Assembly: GCF_052324685.1 (NCBI RefSeq)
Contig: NC_135214.1
Location: 29,802,206-29,866,205 of the forward strand
Length of the DNA: 64,000 bases
Direction: 5' to 3'
From: Brachyhypopomus gauderio
Lineage: Eukaryota; Chordata; Actinopteri; Gymnotiformes; Hypopomidae
Each line of letters opens with the position of its first letter. The stretch's first letter is position 1. The notes under the pieces were generated by a model. The model saw only the letters and a list, made by a program, of their open reading frames with translations, ran no database searches and was not told the DNA's origin. A program made the translations under genes and the position numbers. Shown here piece after piece: positions 61,679 through 64,000 of this stretch.

Positions 61679-64000
61679 TCACTCACACACAAGCACATGC
61701 ACACACATATATACAGGCTTACTCATACGTAAACTCGTCGCTCCATACAAATCCACCAAGCCTCCCGAGACGGTTGTCATGACAGCTTCTGCTGCACTGG
61801 TGGGGGTCAGCTGGGGGCCGGGCTGGACTCCAGGGGTCAAGAGGAGGAGGAGAGGGGGCCACAAGTGATAATTTAGTGATATCGCTATGGAGATGGCAAG
61901 GTGCCACTTTTCTAATAAGTCTCGTCTCCCTGCAATTTCTCATCTCATCTGTCACCTTCAAGGGAATGAGTTTGGCTCCGCCCCCTGTTTTCACTCTATC
62001 ACTAGAATCAGGCTGATTGTTCAGTCACCATTTTGCTTTGTCTTTTGATATTGCTCACCACGTGCTGCTTTTCATTCAGCCCCATTTCACATTAACTATT
62101 AATATGCAGATGTTTTGATATCAAACCCTGCAGTAGTTTTGTGGCCACTGATGTTTGAAGTGGTGGATTAATTGTAGCTTTTGACGTGGCCATTAAGAAA
62201 AGGAGGTCCATATAAGGGTAGCGAAGGCAATGCTAGGTTCCTCTTAGGAGTTCCTCAAGGGAAGGACAAAGTTCTCCTTGTGTTGATGGGTAGTTCCTTC
62301 ACTACTAATCTCGATTACGTCAGTGAAATCCATCACCATAGCTGGTTACATACAGTGGTTTATAAATAACAAAGTCTTTATAAATACTCAAATGACAAGG
62401 CTTCGCTATGTTGTGTTTATCTCTGAAACCACAAAAACAGAATCACCTGACAGGACGCTAGAATGTTAACCTCATTCACCCTTACACGCCCCTCCTAATT
62501 CTGGTCCCACTTTTACAGGGAAAGGCACAATACAGGGACATCAATGACAGTGTGCAAGGGTGGCTAATCCCTGCAGCTGTCAGACCAGGGGGGTTTAAGC
62601 CTCCATTCAGAAGATTCTTGGGCCTTTGCCAAGCAAAGACCTACTGTAGTCTCTTTCAATGCCCATGGAAACCAGCAAGTCCACTCTTTTGACTCGGAGT
62701 GTTGAGAATGGGAAGAAAAATGAAGCCATCACACCAGGAAGTCAAATGAAAGCGAATATTAAAGGCACCCTATGTCTTCTGCAACAACCAGTCAAAGCTC
62801 GCCGAAGACTTGGACTAGTCAGTGCCAATCTTCCGATTGTTTTAAGTGAATGTTTATCAGATCTATTAACCCCATATTATAACACAGCTGAGATTTATGA
62901 GTTATGTACCCAGAAATCCCAATTTTTACTAGTTTTCGCAAAGGCAGAATGGAAATGACTGAAACCCAAAGGACCCGTGTTGTTCTTCCCGACGTTGGCG
63001 TCCATTGGCTGCAAGGAACAGACTCGTACTTATCGTGGCTCCTTTCATAATTCACTGCACTTAATCCTGGAAAATCCCAGCGCAAAATATGACATAAAAA
63101 CTACGCTGCATCATAAAGTGCACTGATGTTCGGAAAACAGCTGCCAGCTATGAATAGTCTAACCTGTTGTCAGGGGGGTGGGTAATTGCAGAGGAACCCA
63201 GTGTTTATCGTGTAAATGAAAAGAGCAAGGCCCATCAAAACAGGTGCTGGAATGCGATGGAAGGCGTGTGAGCGGCTCTCCCTCCCCTGTGTAAAGTTCT
63301 CCTAATGCTCTTCAGTTCAGTTTGGAGCATTACAACACAACAGTGCCACTTTGAGGCATCATGCTCTTCTGGGGGGGGGGGGATTATAATCAGAGACAGA
63401 CCAGACTGGAGGTGTGTGTGATATGAGGGAAATGTGGGATGGAGCACATTGGTGCCACATGACGCAAGCACTCCAGTTTTGCCGTGCTGGGAGGTGTGAC
63501 CTGTCCCCTTGAAGACCAACGGACCTGCATTATTGGGTGGCCACTGTCATATTACCTGGCTGCAGTTCAAATTTGATTGAGTCTCTTGTAGTTGACAGAC
63601 ACAAGATAGTATATTGGGACCATATTGGTTTTGTTTGCATGATTGAAAAATTAGAGTGACTGAGAGGAGTGGGCTTCAATACATATCACACAAGAAACTT
63701 TGCACTTTGTAGCATTTGGAAGCAAATCCAAGTCTTTAAGGAGCAGAAATCTATCAAGAACTACACAGTTCATAAGGCTGTACCACTGTAAGAAGCCAAC
63801 TGCAATCTTGGAGAAGTGCCACACTTTCTTCATCAGTTACATGCATGTAACAGTAGGGAGTGTACAAAATAATATTATAACAACATTTCAAACTTATTTT
63901 AGATGAACTGTTGAGAAGAGACTAGTAAAAGCAATCTTTTTGCAAGCTGTTATGAAAAAGAGGCCATTAGAGGCTGTTATTTTTAGCAGACTTCCAAGTG

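Larger units (their letters stand above)
58592..64000. other. Right-end region, no gene recognised
   Basis: 5.4 kb without a defensible exon. It contains an AT repeat (60591-60627), a degenerate dispersed repeat (about 60660-60930), a CA repeat (61645-61677) and a 12-bp G run at about 63371. It may be a first intron if the exon candidate ending at 58591 is real. Confidence 0.45.

Overview
This window is from a ray-finned (teleost) fish nuclear genome. The genes are split by GT-AG introns and encode vertebrate proteins. The gaps are AT-rich and carry many CA/GT microsatellites, decayed L2-type LINE pieces and typical fish short repeats. All exon coordinates were read by eye from splice sites and reading phase and may be off by a base. 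In each multi-exon model the exon lengths add up to a whole number of codons. No search could be run.

The left 20 kb is gene-dense. It holds the 3' half of a DNMT3B-type DNA methyltransferase (1-2919, +), an EB1/MAPRE1 microtubule plus-end protein (5858-7779, +), a small KPWE-motif protein of the C6orf226/PEX39 kind (11295-11843, -), an organic solute transporter alpha subunit (slc51a-like, 13222-15828, +) and the H3K9 methyltransferase suv39h1 (17394-20264, +).

The middle is sparse. gpr173 (SREB3) has its whole coding sequence in one exon (27295-28458, -), with a possible non-coding first exon near 34.2-34.4 kb. A young non-autonomous LTR element lies at 36484-38449 with an exact 5-bp target duplication. 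A possible solo LTR (39713-40027) and a hAT-type MITE with a perfect 8-bp target duplication (40668-40871) follow.

A complete 11-exon foxp3 (45276-48779, +) follows, with zinc finger, leucine zipper and forkhead. From 48.8 kb to the end I find no convincing coding exon. That stretch holds microsatellites, a palindrome, a GC-rich hairpin island and a possible non-coding first exon near 58.3-58.6 kb.

The genes are not an operon or pathway. Three act on chromatin or lineage control (dnmt3b, suv39h1, foxp3). From general knowledge, DNMT3B-MAPRE1 are neighbours on human chromosome 20, while SUV39H1, GPR173 and FOXP3 lie on human Xp11, so the block joins two human syntenies. I saw no clearly new biological system. 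The least expected items are the KPWE protein's long N-terminal part and the paired hairpins in the leader of the LTR element.
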